Shown here: one piece after another, positions 1 through 8,253 of the stretch
Numbering within the stretch: position 1 is the first letter of the stretch
Layout: each line of letters opens with the position of its first letter
From: Imperialibacter sp. EC-SDR9
GTDB taxonomy: Bacteria > Bacteroidota > Bacteroidia > Cytophagales > Cyclobacteriaceae
Assembly: GCF_902498805.1 (NCBI RefSeq)
Contig: NZ_LR701637.1
Coordinates: 467,807-531,806 of the forward strand
Direction: 5' to 3'
Length of the DNA stretch: 64,000 nucleotides
Notes under the pieces: model-generated
What the model was told of the DNA's origin: nothing
Database searches by the model: none
Seen by the model: only the letters and a program-made list of their open reading frames with translations
Translations under genes and position numbers: made by a program

Positions 1-1586
1 ATGAAGGAACCGATGGGCCAAACTGGGTAAACAAGACCAACTGGCTACAGGGAGAGTTGTCTACCTGGGGTGGGATAACGCTCAAGAATGGACGAGTGAG
101 CCAGCTCAATTTGCCAAATAACCGCATGGTTGGCCCTATGCCAGCAGCCATCAGAGACATTGGCGAGCTAGCCGTTATTAATCTTTCTAACTCAGCTCCT
201 TCGTTCGACCCGGCAATAGACAACCAGATCAGGTTCCTTCCTGATCTTAAGCGATTGGACAGCTTAACCTCTGTGGATTTAACGAGAAACAGACTCGGTT
301 TTGTCAGCATCGAAACAAACCTGGCTGCTCTTGGCGACAAGTTCTTATTCAGTCCTCAGCGTAGGTTTGGTGAAACCCGATACGACAGCGTGCCTGTCGG
401 GCAGGCTCATAAGGTAGCCATTGAGGTCAGCGGTCTTACCAACAACTACCAATGGTACTTTAACGATCAGGCTATTGAAGGCGCAACAAGGCGATTCCAC
501 ATTATCGACAACGTGACCTATGACAAGATGGGTGCTTATTTCGTGGAGGTGAAGAGCCCGAAAGTGCCTGATTTCAGTATTCGAAACAGGAATCAGAATG
601 TGTTGGCTACAACAACTATCTCTGGTTCGATAAACTCAGCTTTCGATCAGAGTCCATTGACTAGCGGCGTGGCTATCGTATACAAGATCAAAGACGGCCC
701 CTACGATTCCATCGCAGCTGCACAAGTGTCACCTGAGGGGGCATTTATAGCTGAAAAAATTGTACTTGGTGATTACATCATTATCGCCAAACCGGACTTA
801 GAGTTGTTCCCCGACGCTCTGCAAACCTATTATTCAAGCACCATAGACTGGGTACAAGCGGATACTTTGCGAGTCAGGAATCCGGTTTCAGGGTTGGCCA
901 TTGGTCTTCTCGGTACACCACCACCACTCAACGGCGATGGTGTGATAACAGGAGGAGTTGACTCTGACTTACCAGACAGCGTATTCACTGATGAAGAGGC
1001 TCGAATTCTTGACAGAAGACGTGTGGCTGGGGCCGGAGTGAGCTTGAGTCGCCAGCGGTTTAGGGCAAAGGGCAATGAGTTTGACTATGATTTTGTGGCA
1101 TATACAGTGACGGATGAAGAAGGGAATTTTAGTTTTGGCACTTTGCCAGACGACACCTATCTCATAAATATTCAGTACCCGGGTGTTCCAATGGATCAGA
1201 GTTCTGATATTTTGCTAACACTAGGCACAGAGACGGATCTCAACGAGATTTCAGTAGCCGCACTTGTAACGCCCGAAGGAATTGTAGTGGACAAAGTAGC
1301 AGTAAAGGGGATTGCAGCTCCGTTTATTCGTGACCTTAATGTGTACCCTAACCCCGGCGAGGATATTATTAGTCTCGATTATTTCGTCAGAAGAAAGGTT
1401 GAGAGTCTTAACTTGAGGGTGACGGATGTGACTGGAAGAGAGCTGATGTTACAAGCACTTCCGTTTAGTCATGGGCCCCAAAGAACAGCGATGGATATTT
1501 CTGGACTTACGCCTGGAATGTACATTCTCGTAATTTCTGATGAAGCAGGAAGCTTCACTGAGACATGGAGGATTCAGAAAAAATAG
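1..1586 (+). CDS. Secreted leucine-rich-repeat / Ig-like protein with T9SS sorting domain (5' end missing)
   Basis: The frame is open to the first base, so the gene begins upstream; the TTG at 57 is only an internal codon. About 527 residues are visible. They start with a leucine-rich-repeat stretch (GTDGPNW, then SQLNLPNNRMVGPMP), followed by an Ig-like segment around 'NNYQWYFNDQ', then a carboxypeptidase-regulatory/SdrD-like region ('DEEGNFSFGTLPDDTY'). The last 80 or so residues are a type IX secretion sorting domain (VYPNPGEDIISLDY ... LTPGMYILVI ... WRIQKK). Such proteins are exported by Sec, translocated by T9SS and anchored to or released from the cell surface. The ligand is unknown. 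The gene converges on the downstream kinase across a strong hairpin. Confidence 0.85.
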   Translation, partial: EGTDGPNWVNKTNWLQGELSTWGGITLKNGRVSQLNLPNNRMVGPMPAAIRDIGELAVINLSNSAPSFDPAIDNQIRFLPDLKRLDSLTSVDLTRNRLGFVSIETNLAALGDKFLFSPQRRFGETRYDSVPVGQAHKVAIEVSGLTNNYQWYFNDQAIEGATRRFHIIDNVTYDKMGAYFVEVKSPKVPDFSIRNRNQNVLATTTISGSINSAFDQSPLTSGVAIVYKIKDGPYDSIAAAQVSPEGAFIAEKIVLGDYIIIAKPDLELFPDALQTYYSSTIDWVQADTLRVRNPVSGLAIGLLGTPPPLNGDGVITGGVDSDLPDSVFTDEEARILDRRRVAGAGVSLSRQRFRAKGNEFDYDFVAYTVTDEEGNFSFGTLPDDTYLINIQYPGVPMDQSSDILLTLGTETDLNEISVAALVTPEGIVVDKVAVKGIAAPFIRDLNVYPNPGEDIISLDYFVRRKVESLNLRVTDVTGRELMLQALPFSHGPQRTAMDISGLTPGMYILVISDEAGSFTETWRIQKK

Positions 1587-1652
1587 AGGAAAAATTGTAG
1601 ACAGCTATTTGCATGCGGACAACGGTATAGGTTGCTGTGAGATATCATCAAG

Positions 1653-1681
1653 AAGTAAGACCACGCTTAGTGGTCTTACTT
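1653..1681. terminator. Bidirectional hairpin between convergent genes
   Basis: A perfect 12-bp stem (AAGTAAGACCAC paired with GTGGTCTTACTT) with a 5-nt loop lies exactly between the stop codons of two convergent genes, 67 bp after the first and 1 bp before the second. It probably ends transcription from both sides. There is no long T-run, so it may work partly as a transcript-stabilising stem. Confidence 0.7.
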
Positions 1682-1682
1682 G

Positions 1683-4580
1683 TTATGCCACATGATGCAA
1701 AGTTCTGATCGGCATGGTGTAGTCCATCAGCAATTGATGCAGGTGGGTAGGATTGAAGGGCTTCATCATTACGTCATTCATGCCGGCAGCATACACATTG
1801 CCCTCCACTTCTTTTCTCGTAGAGGCAGTCAGAGCAATGATAGGGGTATCGCTGTTGAAATTACTTGTTTCTCTGATTTCTCTACTTGCTTGATACCCAT
1901 CGATAACCGGCATTTCAAGGTCCATGAGAACAATGTCAAACTTCTCCTTGTTCGCTAGTTCAATGGCCTCTTTACCATTGCTTGCTTGTTTGAAGCTAAC
2001 ATTCCATTTTTTCAAAAAACGATCAAGTACTAATTGGTTGATCTGATTGTCATCAACAGTAAGTACACGGATTTCTTCCAGGGATTCAAGTAGATGTGTC
2101 ATATGCTGGTCGCTTTTAATTGTTTGATTTGTGGTTTTTAAAGGGATATCGAAGTAGAAAGTTGAGCCTTGATTGTCTTTGCTTTCAACCCATATTTTGC
2201 CGCCCTGCTGTTCTACTATCATTTTGCAAATGGCCAGGCCGAGGCCCGTTCCACCATACTTTCTCGAAGTCGAGGCATCAGCCTGGCTGAACTTTTCGAA
2301 GATGATTTGAAGCTTGTCTTTGCTCAGCCCAATGCCATTGTCGGCCACTGAGAACCTGACCCAAAGTTTGTTGTTGTCTTGGCGAAGCAGTTTTGTGGCT
2401 ACCCTGATCTTTCCTTTTTCAGTAAATTTCGTAGCATTGCCTATGAGGTTATTGAGCACCTGAACAATCCTGTGAAGGTCACCTTCAAGTAGCTTGGGGA
2501 GTTTCGAATCCCCATCGAACTCAATGGTGTTGCCTCGTTCCTGCACTTTAAACTTCATCGACTGAACCGCCTTGTTTATTTCTTCATTGAACTTGAAGGG
2601 GATGTTTTCAAACTGAATGTTTTCCGAAGAGATTTTTGAAAAATCAAGTATGTCGTTGATAAGGGTAAGCAGGTTTTCGGCGGAGTAGTGGAGTGTCTGT
2701 AGTAGCTCAAGCTGATCTTTGCGTGGTTCCTCATCCATAAGAATTTTACTCATGCCTATTACAGCGTTCAATGGAGTCCGTATTTCGTGGGTCATGGTAG
2801 ACAGGAATCTTTCCTTTGCCACAGATCCTTCTTCAGCATTTTTCTTCGCCTCCAGCAGTTGGCTTTCTGCAGCTTTTCTTTCACTCACATTGTTTTCAAT
2901 AGAGATGAATTTTATTAGCTCGCCATTTTCGCTGAAAACCGGGTTTATTTGCGTTTCAACCCAGTAAGCCTCACCCCCCTTGTTATAGCTTATTATTTCT
3001 CCTCTGAAGCTAGTGCCGGAGTCAAGCGCTTCACACATGGCCTTTCTAACCTGCACATCAGAATCCGGGCCTTGAAGAACCGTGGCTGGCCTTTTTCCCT
3101 TCATTTCCTCGAGGTTGTAACCCGACATTTTGATGAACGCCTCATTGACCCACTCCACCAATCCGTTCTTGTTGCTTATGATGGTGCCTGAGCTTGAATA
3201 TTGGGCCACCATCGCCAACTCACTGAGCGCTTGTTCGTTTTTCTTTCTTTCTGTAATGTCTATAAGGCTACCAATAACTTTGTGCAGTTGGCCATTCTCA
3301 GTTTTTGGCTCAACTACAATCCTCACCCAGCTTGTCTCACTCCCGGGAAGTTCCAATTCAGCCTCTATATCAAAGCCAACATTTGTTTCGAAAACCTGCG
3401 TATAAGCCCTGCCAATTTTTTCCGCAGAGGTTTTGCTAAACTTTTTCAGAATTTCGCCGACGGCCGGAATTTCACCGCTTTTAAACCCTAGCAACTCAGC
3501 CAAACTGTCTGTATATGTACTTCTTCCCGACACTACGTCGGTTTCCCAGCCACCAATGCGGGCTAGCTGTGTTGTTTGTTTTAGTACTTCGTTTAGCCAC
3601 TTTTGCTCGGTTACGTCTCTGAGAATGGCCTGAGTTTGAATGTGCTGTCCTTCTTCGTTGAATATTTTTTGCGCAGTAGCTTCCAGCCATACAAAGTTGC
3701 CAGCCTTCGTTCTCACAGAGAAGTCATTATTTGTGCCGTCTTGTGTCAGTCCCTTGGCACTTGGGTCGATAAACATCTTGATGTTTTCACCAATTGCTTC
3801 TGAGGGTTGGTAACCAAGAATGGTTGCCACTGCGGGCGAGATGTAGGTAATTTCCCCCTGTCTTGAACAAAGGAGGATAATGTCTTTCGAATGGGTGGCA
3901 AGCAGCTTATAAACTCCTTCTTTCTCAGTGATGTCGTTTTTTATCAGCTCAAGATTGGTGGATGAAAGGCTGGAGAACGAATTTTTTTCCTTTGAAGAAG
4001 ACCGTAGCAAGGCATCTAGTATGGTTTGTACCTGACGAACCTTAATAATGGTAGAGCCAAGACCAAATGCTATGGCAAATATGCCCACGCAGATCAGGAG
4101 GATATTAAGGGAAAGGTGTGATTTGCTGATTTCGCCGAAGGTAACCGAGGAGAGTGAGGTGATGGTGAGGAATAGAAATGGGATGGAGAACCAGACCACC
4201 AACGATTTTTTCTCTTTGTTTCCGAAAAGCAGCGCCGATATTCCAGTCAGTAGCGTAAAGAACAGTATTTGAATAGGCAGCATGCCGTCAAAAGCATATC
4301 CCAGGAGTATTGTGAACAAACTGGCGTTGGCCAGTGTACAGTATCTCTTCCAGAAACCTTTGTGACTGTTGGTATATAGTGTAAGAGAAAAGTGGGTGAG
4401 GCTAATCAGAGCAAAGGTAAAAGGTGCATCGATGTTATAGCTGCGGAAGAGTGAAAATGCAACGATAGCGTTAAGTGCGCCAAAGAAGTAATTGATAATA
4501 TTGGTGGTTACAAAGGCCTTGGAATCCTTTGCAGCCATCGGGCCTTTTTTCTCGTAACCGTTTAAAATTTCAACTAACAT
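1683..4580 (-). CDS. Hybrid sensor histidine kinase (membrane region, PAS repeats, HisKA, HATPase, REC)
   Basis: The first 190 or so residues carry about six hydrophobic segments. Three PAS/PAC units follow, from roughly residue 225 to 580 (motifs include YISPAVATILGY and WVNEAFIKMSGY). The kinase core has the H-box FLSTMTHEIRTPLNAVIGMS, N-box NLIGNATKF, and G-boxes DNGIGL and GGTGLGLAIC. A C-terminal receiver domain carries phospho-acceptor Asp in VLMDLEMPVIDG and Lys in MKPF. It would sense a signal at the inner membrane and relay phosphate internally from His to Asp. No phosphotransfer protein or regulator is adjacent, so its target is unknown. I chose the ATG at 4580; a TTG at 4607 overlaps a candidate promoter -7 element, and another ATG lies at 4538. 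Confidence 0.88.
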   Translation of the reverse strand: MLVEILNGYEKKGPMAAKDSKAFVTTNIINYFFGALNAIVAFSLFRSYNIDAPFTFALISLTHFSLTLYTNSHKGFWKRYCTLANASLFTILLGYAFDGMLPIQILFFTLLTGISALLFGNKEKKSLVVWFSIPFLFLTITSLSSVTFGEISKSHLSLNILLICVGIFAIAFGLGSTIIKVRQVQTILDALLRSSSKEKNSFSSLSSTNLELIKNDITEKEGVYKLLATHSKDIILLCSRQGEITYISPAVATILGYQPSEAIGENIKMFIDPSAKGLTQDGTNNDFSVRTKAGNFVWLEATAQKIFNEEGQHIQTQAILRDVTEQKWLNEVLKQTTQLARIGGWETDVVSGRSTYTDSLAELLGFKSGEIPAVGEILKKFSKTSAEKIGRAYTQVFETNVGFDIEAELELPGSETSWVRIVVEPKTENGQLHKVIGSLIDITERKKNEQALSELAMVAQYSSSGTIISNKNGLVEWVNEAFIKMSGYNLEEMKGKRPATVLQGPDSDVQVRKAMCEALDSGTSFRGEIISYNKGGEAYWVETQINPVFSENGELIKFISIENNVSERKAAESQLLEAKKNAEEGSVAKERFLSTMTHEIRTPLNAVIGMSKILMDEEPRKDQLELLQTLHYSAENLLTLINDILDFSKISSENIQFENIPFKFNEEINKAVQSMKFKVQERGNTIEFDGDSKLPKLLEGDLHRIVQVLNNLIGNATKFTEKGKIRVATKLLRQDNNKLWVRFSVADNGIGLSKDKLQIIFEKFSQADASTSRKYGGTGLGLAICKMIVEQQGGKIWVESKDNQGSTFYFDIPLKTTNQTIKSDQHMTHLLESLEEIRVLTVDDNQINQLVLDRFLKKWNVSFKQASNGKEAIELANKEKFDIVLMDLEMPVIDGYQASREIRETSNFNSDTPIIALTASTRKEVEGNVYAAGMNDVMMKPFNPTHLHQLLMDYTMPIRTLHHVA

Positions 4581-4604
4581 AACCAGAGAGCGTAAAGTAT
4601 GATT

Positions 4605-4612
4605 CAAAATTA
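4605..4612 (-). promoter_or_regulatory. Candidate Bacteroidota -7 element (TAATTTTG)
   Basis: Read on the minus strand this is TAATTTTG, matching TAnnTTTG. It sits 25-32 bases before the kinase ATG at 4580, which would give a leader of roughly 18 nt. No TTG -33 element is visible at the right spacing, so the match is partial. If real, it rules out the TTG at 4607 as the start. Confidence 0.35.
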
Positions 4613-4811
4613 AAGGGTAGGCATCTCTCAGTTTTCGGAAGCTGGCATGGCCCCTTACATGTATGTTTTTTTCTGCTATTCAATCGAAAAGCAAGCCCAC
4701 TATGCAGTCATATGGTCACTATTCGGGCCATATATTGGACTAATTCAATATTATATATGATTTAAGCAACAGCATGAAATGTTTGGTTTTTGCTACTTTT
4801 GACATATAAAT

Positions 4812-5528
4812 ATGAGAAAACTTCTTTTTGCGCATGGAAATCTTCCCGGGCCGGTTGTGGCGGGGTTTGTATTGACCTTGGTTTTCTTTGTCCACACCAC
4901 GCTGTTAGCACAAAATCAGGTAGTTGAAAAACACTTTCGTATGATCGGGGAGGCAAGTCTTCAGCAGCTTCGCACGGCTTGCATCAAGGGGCGGTACGTG
5001 CCGCTAACGATGGAGCCAATCACATTCGTGGCCTATCTCAAGTTTCCGGATAAGATAAAGATTGAGTGGACACAAGGGAGAGTGAAGTGGACTGACACCT
5101 ATGCCAATGGGAGGGCTGTAAGCAGGCAAGGTGGTGTCACTACTGAGTTGGAAGGAAAGGAGTCGTTCGACCTGCTTTGGATGCTTAGGTCAACATCGCC
5201 TTTGAGGGCGACGGGGGACGGCCACTTCAGTTTGTCCTCCGAAAAATGGAACAACAGGGAATTTTACAAGCTGACACTTGACACTGAAGAGTCGCAATTG
5301 GAATTTTTACTTGACAAGGGCAGCTACGAGATAGTACTGGAAAGAATTATCAGCGTTTCAAAGTTATCAAAAAAAGACGTGCAGGAAATAAGGTACCTCA
5401 GATACATGGATCTCGGAGGTGTGAAAGTGCCAGCCGTGTTTGTGATGGACACTGAAGAAGGCAGTGCCGACTTAATCTATGACGAGGTGCTTTTGGGTTA
5501 TCCTCTCAACGACAGCTTTTTTAACTGA
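4812..5528 (+). CDS. Secreted LolA-like hypothetical protein
   Basis: 238 residues beginning with a basic, then hydrophobic stretch ending near LLAQ (about residues 17-34), a likely Sec signal peptide. The rest is rich in short alternating beta strands (FVAYLKFPDKIKIEW, GRVKWTDTYANGRAVSR), as in the LolA/LolB lipoprotein-binding fold and related periplasmic proteins. This is a fold-level resemblance, not a family assignment. The nitrilase gene starts 10 bp downstream, so the two are probably co-transcribed. It diverges from the hybrid kinase gene across about 230 bp. Confidence 0.7.
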   Translation: MRKLLFAHGNLPGPVVAGFVLTLVFFVHTTLLAQNQVVEKHFRMIGEASLQQLRTACIKGRYVPLTMEPITFVAYLKFPDKIKIEWTQGRVKWTDTYANGRAVSRQGGVTTELEGKESFDLLWMLRSTSPLRATGDGHFSLSSEKWNNREFYKLTLDTEESQLEFLLDKGSYEIVLERIISVSKLSKKDVQEIRYLRYMDLGGVKVPAVFVMDTEEGSADLIYDEVLLGYPLNDSFFN

Positions 5529-5538
5529 CAGCATCCAA

Positions 5539-6465
5539 ATGAAAGTAGCCATTATTCAACATGCTCCCGAATACCTTGACAAGAAGAGGAGTTTGGAAAA
5601 AGCCCTTGCGCTGATAAAGGAGGCGGCTAGTGGTGGCAATGTGCTGGCGGTTTTTGGGGAAAGCTGGCTAAGTGGCTACCCGGCCTGGCTCGACTACTGC
5701 CCCGGAGCTGCCCTTTGGAACCACGAGCCAACAAAGGAGGTTTTCGCAAAAACCTATGAAAATGCGATTGTGATCGACGGGCCTGAAATGGCGGCTTTAC
5801 AGCAGGCAGTTGCCGAACTTGGTATAGCTGTTTGCATTGGAATCAATGAGAAAAAAGGCAGCGGAAATGCCAGTGGAACGTTGTTTAACTCAATGGCCCT
5901 AATCAACTCGGCTGGTGAGCTAGTGGTGCATCACCGAAAGCTGATGCCGACTTTCACGGAAAAATTGATCTATGGTGTCGGTGATGGAAACGGATTGCGG
6001 TCAGCAGAAATCGCTGGGGCAAGAGTGGGTGGGCTCATTTGCTGGGAGCATTGGATGCCCCTCACACGGCAAGCAATGCACGAAACCGGGGAGGAAGTTC
6101 ACATTGCTTTGTGGCCCACAGTACACGAAATGCACCAGGTTGCCAGTCGTCAGTATGCTTTCGAGGGCCGGTGTTTTGTGCTGGCCGTTGGGCAGATACT
6201 GAGGGCGAAAGACATCCCCGCAGCCTTTGAGCTTCCAGACGACCTAAAAGCCAACCCCGAAAGCTTGCTCCTGAAAGGTGGGAGTTGTGTGGTGGGGCCC
6301 GACGGGTTTTACATCCGGGAGCCTATTTTCGATTTGGAAACTACGATTGAGGTAGAGTTGCCCCTGCGTGAGGCTATAAAGGAAAAAATGACCCTTGATG
6401 TAACGGGTCATTATAAAAGGACTGATATTTTTGACTTCCAGGTAAATAGCAAGAGGAACCAATAA
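5539..6465 (+). CDS. Nitrilase / carbon-nitrogen hydrolase
   Basis: 308 residues from the ATG at 5539; a longer reading from 5479 would run into the upstream gene and lacks family resemblance. The catalytic Glu-Lys-Cys triad is visible: E41 (FGESWLSGYPAW), K134 (HHRKLMPT) and C168 (GGLICWEHWMP). The CWEHW context and the length match true nitrilases rather than amidases or N-carbamoylases, so conversion of a nitrile to a carboxylate and ammonia is the likely reaction. It is cytoplasmic, with no signal peptide. The natural substrate cannot be told from sequence. Confidence 0.9.
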   Translation: MKVAIIQHAPEYLDKKRSLEKALALIKEAASGGNVLAVFGESWLSGYPAWLDYCPGAALWNHEPTKEVFAKTYENAIVIDGPEMAALQQAVAELGIAVCIGINEKKGSGNASGTLFNSMALINSAGELVVHHRKLMPTFTEKLIYGVGDGNGLRSAEIAGARVGGLICWEHWMPLTRQAMHETGEEVHIALWPTVHEMHQVASRQYAFEGRCFVLAVGQILRAKDIPAAFELPDDLKANPESLLLKGGSCVVGPDGFYIREPIFDLETTIEVELPLREAIKEKMTLDVTGHYKRTDIFDFQVNSKRNQ

Positions 6466-6468
6466 ATT

Positions 6469-6795
6469 CTATTGATTCTCCTTCTGTTCCATTTTGTGTG
6501 AGATAAAAAGTCCTGCGCCTCCAAAGATGAAAATCATGGAAAAATAGGCCACCTCTTCATCTCTGAAAAAGCCTTCAATAAGACCTCCAAATAAAATTCC
6601 GCAGCCTACACCAATAAACAGCAAGCCAAATTTAAGTGCAATGCTATTGGTTGACTTCCCTCTGAAAACATTGGGGTCGGCACCCTTCTCGATGGCAGCT
6701 AGTCTTTCTTCGTTAAGAAACTTCCTCCAAAAGATGATGGTGATGGCAATGGAGGTAAACAGCGCTAATGGGATTAATACTTCTGGTCCGTGCAT
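6469..6795 (-). CDS. Small membrane protein, DUF6249-like
   Basis: 108 residues with an N-terminal transmembrane segment (about 5-23), a short charged linker containing EERLAAIEKGADPNV, and two further hydrophobic segments (about 52-70 and 83-100). The ER-x-A-x-IEKGAD motif is typical of small Bacteroidota membrane proteins grouped as DUF6249. It diverges from the ECF sigma gene and has its own ECF-type promoter matching that of the sigma gene, so it is probably part of the same regulon. It converges with the nitrilase gene, with 3 bp between stops. Function unknown. Confidence 0.75.
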   Translation of the reverse strand: MHGPEVLIPLALFTSIAITIIFWRKFLNEERLAAIEKGADPNVFRGKSTNSIALKFGLLFIGVGCGILFGGLIEGFFRDEEVAYFSMIFIFGGAGLFISHKMEQKENQ

Positions 6796-6823
6796 GATAT
6801 TTTAAGTTTTGATTTGCCCCTAT

Positions 6824-6849
6824 GACGCCCGGCTTCCTGCGGCGGTTAC
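6824..6849 (-). promoter_or_regulatory. ECF-type promoter for the DUF6249-like gene
   Basis: On the minus strand: -35 GTAAC (6849-6845), a 17-nt spacer, -10 CGTC (6827-6824) followed by ATAGGGG. The spacing and both boxes equal those of the divergent promoter at 6874-6899. GTAAC/CGTC fits the general ECF pattern (AAC at -35, CGT at -10). Predicted start of transcription is about 6816, about 20 nt before the ATG at 6795. Confidence 0.7.
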
Positions 6850-6873
6850 AAATGAAACTTTATTTTTTTTTCG

Positions 6874-6899
6874 GTAACTTCTGTGTCTAAACGTGCGTC
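6874..6899 (+). promoter_or_regulatory. ECF-type promoter for the sigma gene, probably autoregulated
   Basis: -35 GTAAC (6874-6878), 17-nt spacer, -10 CGTC (6896-6899) followed by ATAGGGG. It mirrors the divergent promoter; their -10 regions form a 12-bp inverted repeat (6817-6828 and 6895-6906). The encoded sigma factor itself is the obvious candidate reader. Expected transcription start is about 6906, within a few bases of the GTG start codon. Confidence 0.7.
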
Positions 6900-6908
6900 A
6901 TAGGGGCG

Positions 6909-7484
6909 GTGTCAAAAACTAGTTATACTGAAGAGGAGCTAATCACCTTTATTAAAAAGGGGGAGTCTGCCTACTTTCGCCATTTGGTAGACAGGCACAA
7001 AAGCTATGTTTACACGCTTGCTCTCAGGGTTGCGGGCTCGCACGAAGACGCCCAGGAGGTAGCACAAGATTCTTTTATTAAGGCCTATAACAATATTTCG
7101 TCGTTCAAAGGCGACGCCAAATTCAGTACATGGCTTTATAGAATTGTTTTTAACACTGCGATAAGTAAAAGGAGGAAAAAAAGGCTACCTGAAACAGATA
7201 TTGAGAAGGCTTCCGGCGTTTTGGATGCGGACAGTATGAACTCCAGTGAGCTGCTTTCTCAAAAGGAAAGGAGGGCCTGGATCAACAAGGCGATTGAAAG
7301 GTTGCCTGAGGATGATGCGTTTTTGATTACACTCTATTACTTTCAGGAGCTGACGCTGGAGGAGATTGAAAAAATTACTGGGTTTGCCCCCAACAATGTT
7401 AAAGTAAAAATTTTCAGGGCACGAAAAAAGCTGGCCGAATGGCTGGGAAAGTGCTTGAAAGAGGAAATAACCTCATTGACCTAA
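6909..7484 (+). CDS. ECF RNA polymerase sigma factor, RpoE-like
   Basis: 191 residues. Sigma region 2 spans about 22-92 (YFRHLVDRHKSYVYTLALR, EDAQEVAQDSFIKAY, FSTWLYRIVFN) and region 4 about 130-187 (RLPEDDAFLITLYYFQELT then the helix-turn-helix LEEIEKITGFAPNNVKVKI). The GTG at 6909 is the only plausible start: an in-frame TAA lies at 6888-6890 and no ATG follows before region 2. Combined with the promoter at 6874-6899 this implies a nearly leaderless mRNA. The next gene, 12 bp on, encodes a probable membrane anti-sigma factor. Confidence 0.93.
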   Translation: MSKTSYTEEELITFIKKGESAYFRHLVDRHKSYVYTLALRVAGSHEDAQEVAQDSFIKAYNNISSFKGDAKFSTWLYRIVFNTAISKRRKKRLPETDIEKASGVLDADSMNSSELLSQKERRAWINKAIERLPEDDAFLITLYYFQELTLEEIEKITGFAPNNVKVKIFRARKKLAEWLGKCLKEEITSLT

Positions 7485-7496
7485 AAAGAAAAGGCA

Positions 7497-8009
7497 ATGG
7501 AAAACATGGAACAAAAATTATTCGACTATTTAGGAGATAAACTTCCAGCTGGTGAGAGGAAGGAGCTGGAGAAGCAAATAAGCAAGGACAGCGTTTTGCA
7601 AAAGCAGTTGATAAGCATGCAAAATGCTGACAAGCTAATGGCTGAACATAACATGATGGAATTCGATGATATGCTTTTCACCGATAACATTATGAATAGG
7701 ATAGAGGCCGGAAGAGCCAGGGCCAGTAAGAGCAACCGACTTCTTTGGATGGCACTGGGGATTTTTGCAGCTATGTTTGCTGGGGTACTTAGCATATTGC
7801 CTTTATTTCAGGAAACGGTGCCGCCCCCAACCGTAGAGCCCAATTACCTTCCTGAACTCCCAGCGTTCGACTTTGCTCCCATGCTCGAAACAATCGACAA
7901 TCCAGCACTTATTCAGCTTGTGGTTATTGCCACGGCCATTGCTGTCTTGCTGGTGGCTGACAAATTTTTAGGTGGGAAGTTCAAACCCAACCTGCCGTCT
8001 CTCTTTTAG
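7497..8009 (+). CDS. Probable membrane anti-sigma factor
   Basis: 170 residues. The N-terminal 80 are helical and charged (EQKLFDYLGDKLPAGERKEL), as in the cytoplasmic sigma-binding part of anti-sigma factors. Two transmembrane segments follow, about 83-102 (LLWMALGIFAAMFAGVLSIL) and 138-156 (LIQLVVIATAIAVLLVA), with a proline-rich loop between them. No zinc-binding HxxxCxxC motif is present. The role is inferred from position 12 bp behind the sigma gene and from topology. An alternative start is the ATG at 7506. Confidence 0.7.
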   Translation: MENMEQKLFDYLGDKLPAGERKELEKQISKDSVLQKQLISMQNADKLMAEHNMMEFDDMLFTDNIMNRIEAGRARASKSNRLLWMALGIFAAMFAGVLSILPLFQETVPPPTVEPNYLPELPAFDFAPMLETIDNPALIQLVVIATAIAVLLVADKFLGGKFKPNLPSLF

Positions 8010-8065
8010 CTTCGAGATAGCGGTTGCGGAGGGGCAGGTCAGAAAATATTACCGAAGGGTATTCA

Positions 8066-8242
8066 TTAGCTCCCACAGCCCACGCACTCAAATTCAGAGT
8101 TGCTCGGGCGGACTCCCTCAAGTGTCATTTTGAGGTTGTGGATTTTATCCCTGATCTCCATGTCTTGAAACATGTCGCCGGTAAGCTTGCCTTCCAGTGT
8201 TGCGATTTCGCCTTCAACGGTGGTTTTTTCCTGATCAGTCAT
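8066..8242 (-). CDS. 58-residue conserved-looking protein ending in a Cys-x-x-Cys-Gly motif
   Basis: Reading the minus strand from the ATG at 8242 gives an acidic, helical 58-residue protein beginning MTDQEKTTVEGEIATLEGKL and ending FECVGCGS. The start lies 11 bp after the stop of the SNF2 helicase gene on the same strand, so the two are probably one transcript. The terminal C53-x-x-C56-G could bind a metal or be redox-active. Below 60 codons, it is easily missed by gene callers. I do not recognise a family with a known function. Confidence 0.7.
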   Translation of the reverse strand: MTDQEKTTVEGEIATLEGKLTGDMFQDMEIRDKIHNLKMTLEGVRPSNSEFECVGCGS

Positions 8243-8253
8243 TACTATGGTTT

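Noticed and set aside
830..1075. Minus-strand frames within large plus-strand genes (for example 830-1075, 44988-45323, 56717-57292)
   Set aside because: They lie opposite well-supported genes, lack start context and family features, and follow the codon structure of the sense gene.
4794..4801. TACTTTTG as promoter for the LolA-like gene
   Set aside because: It would leave a leader of about 4 nt and has no TTG at the right distance; not strong enough to list.
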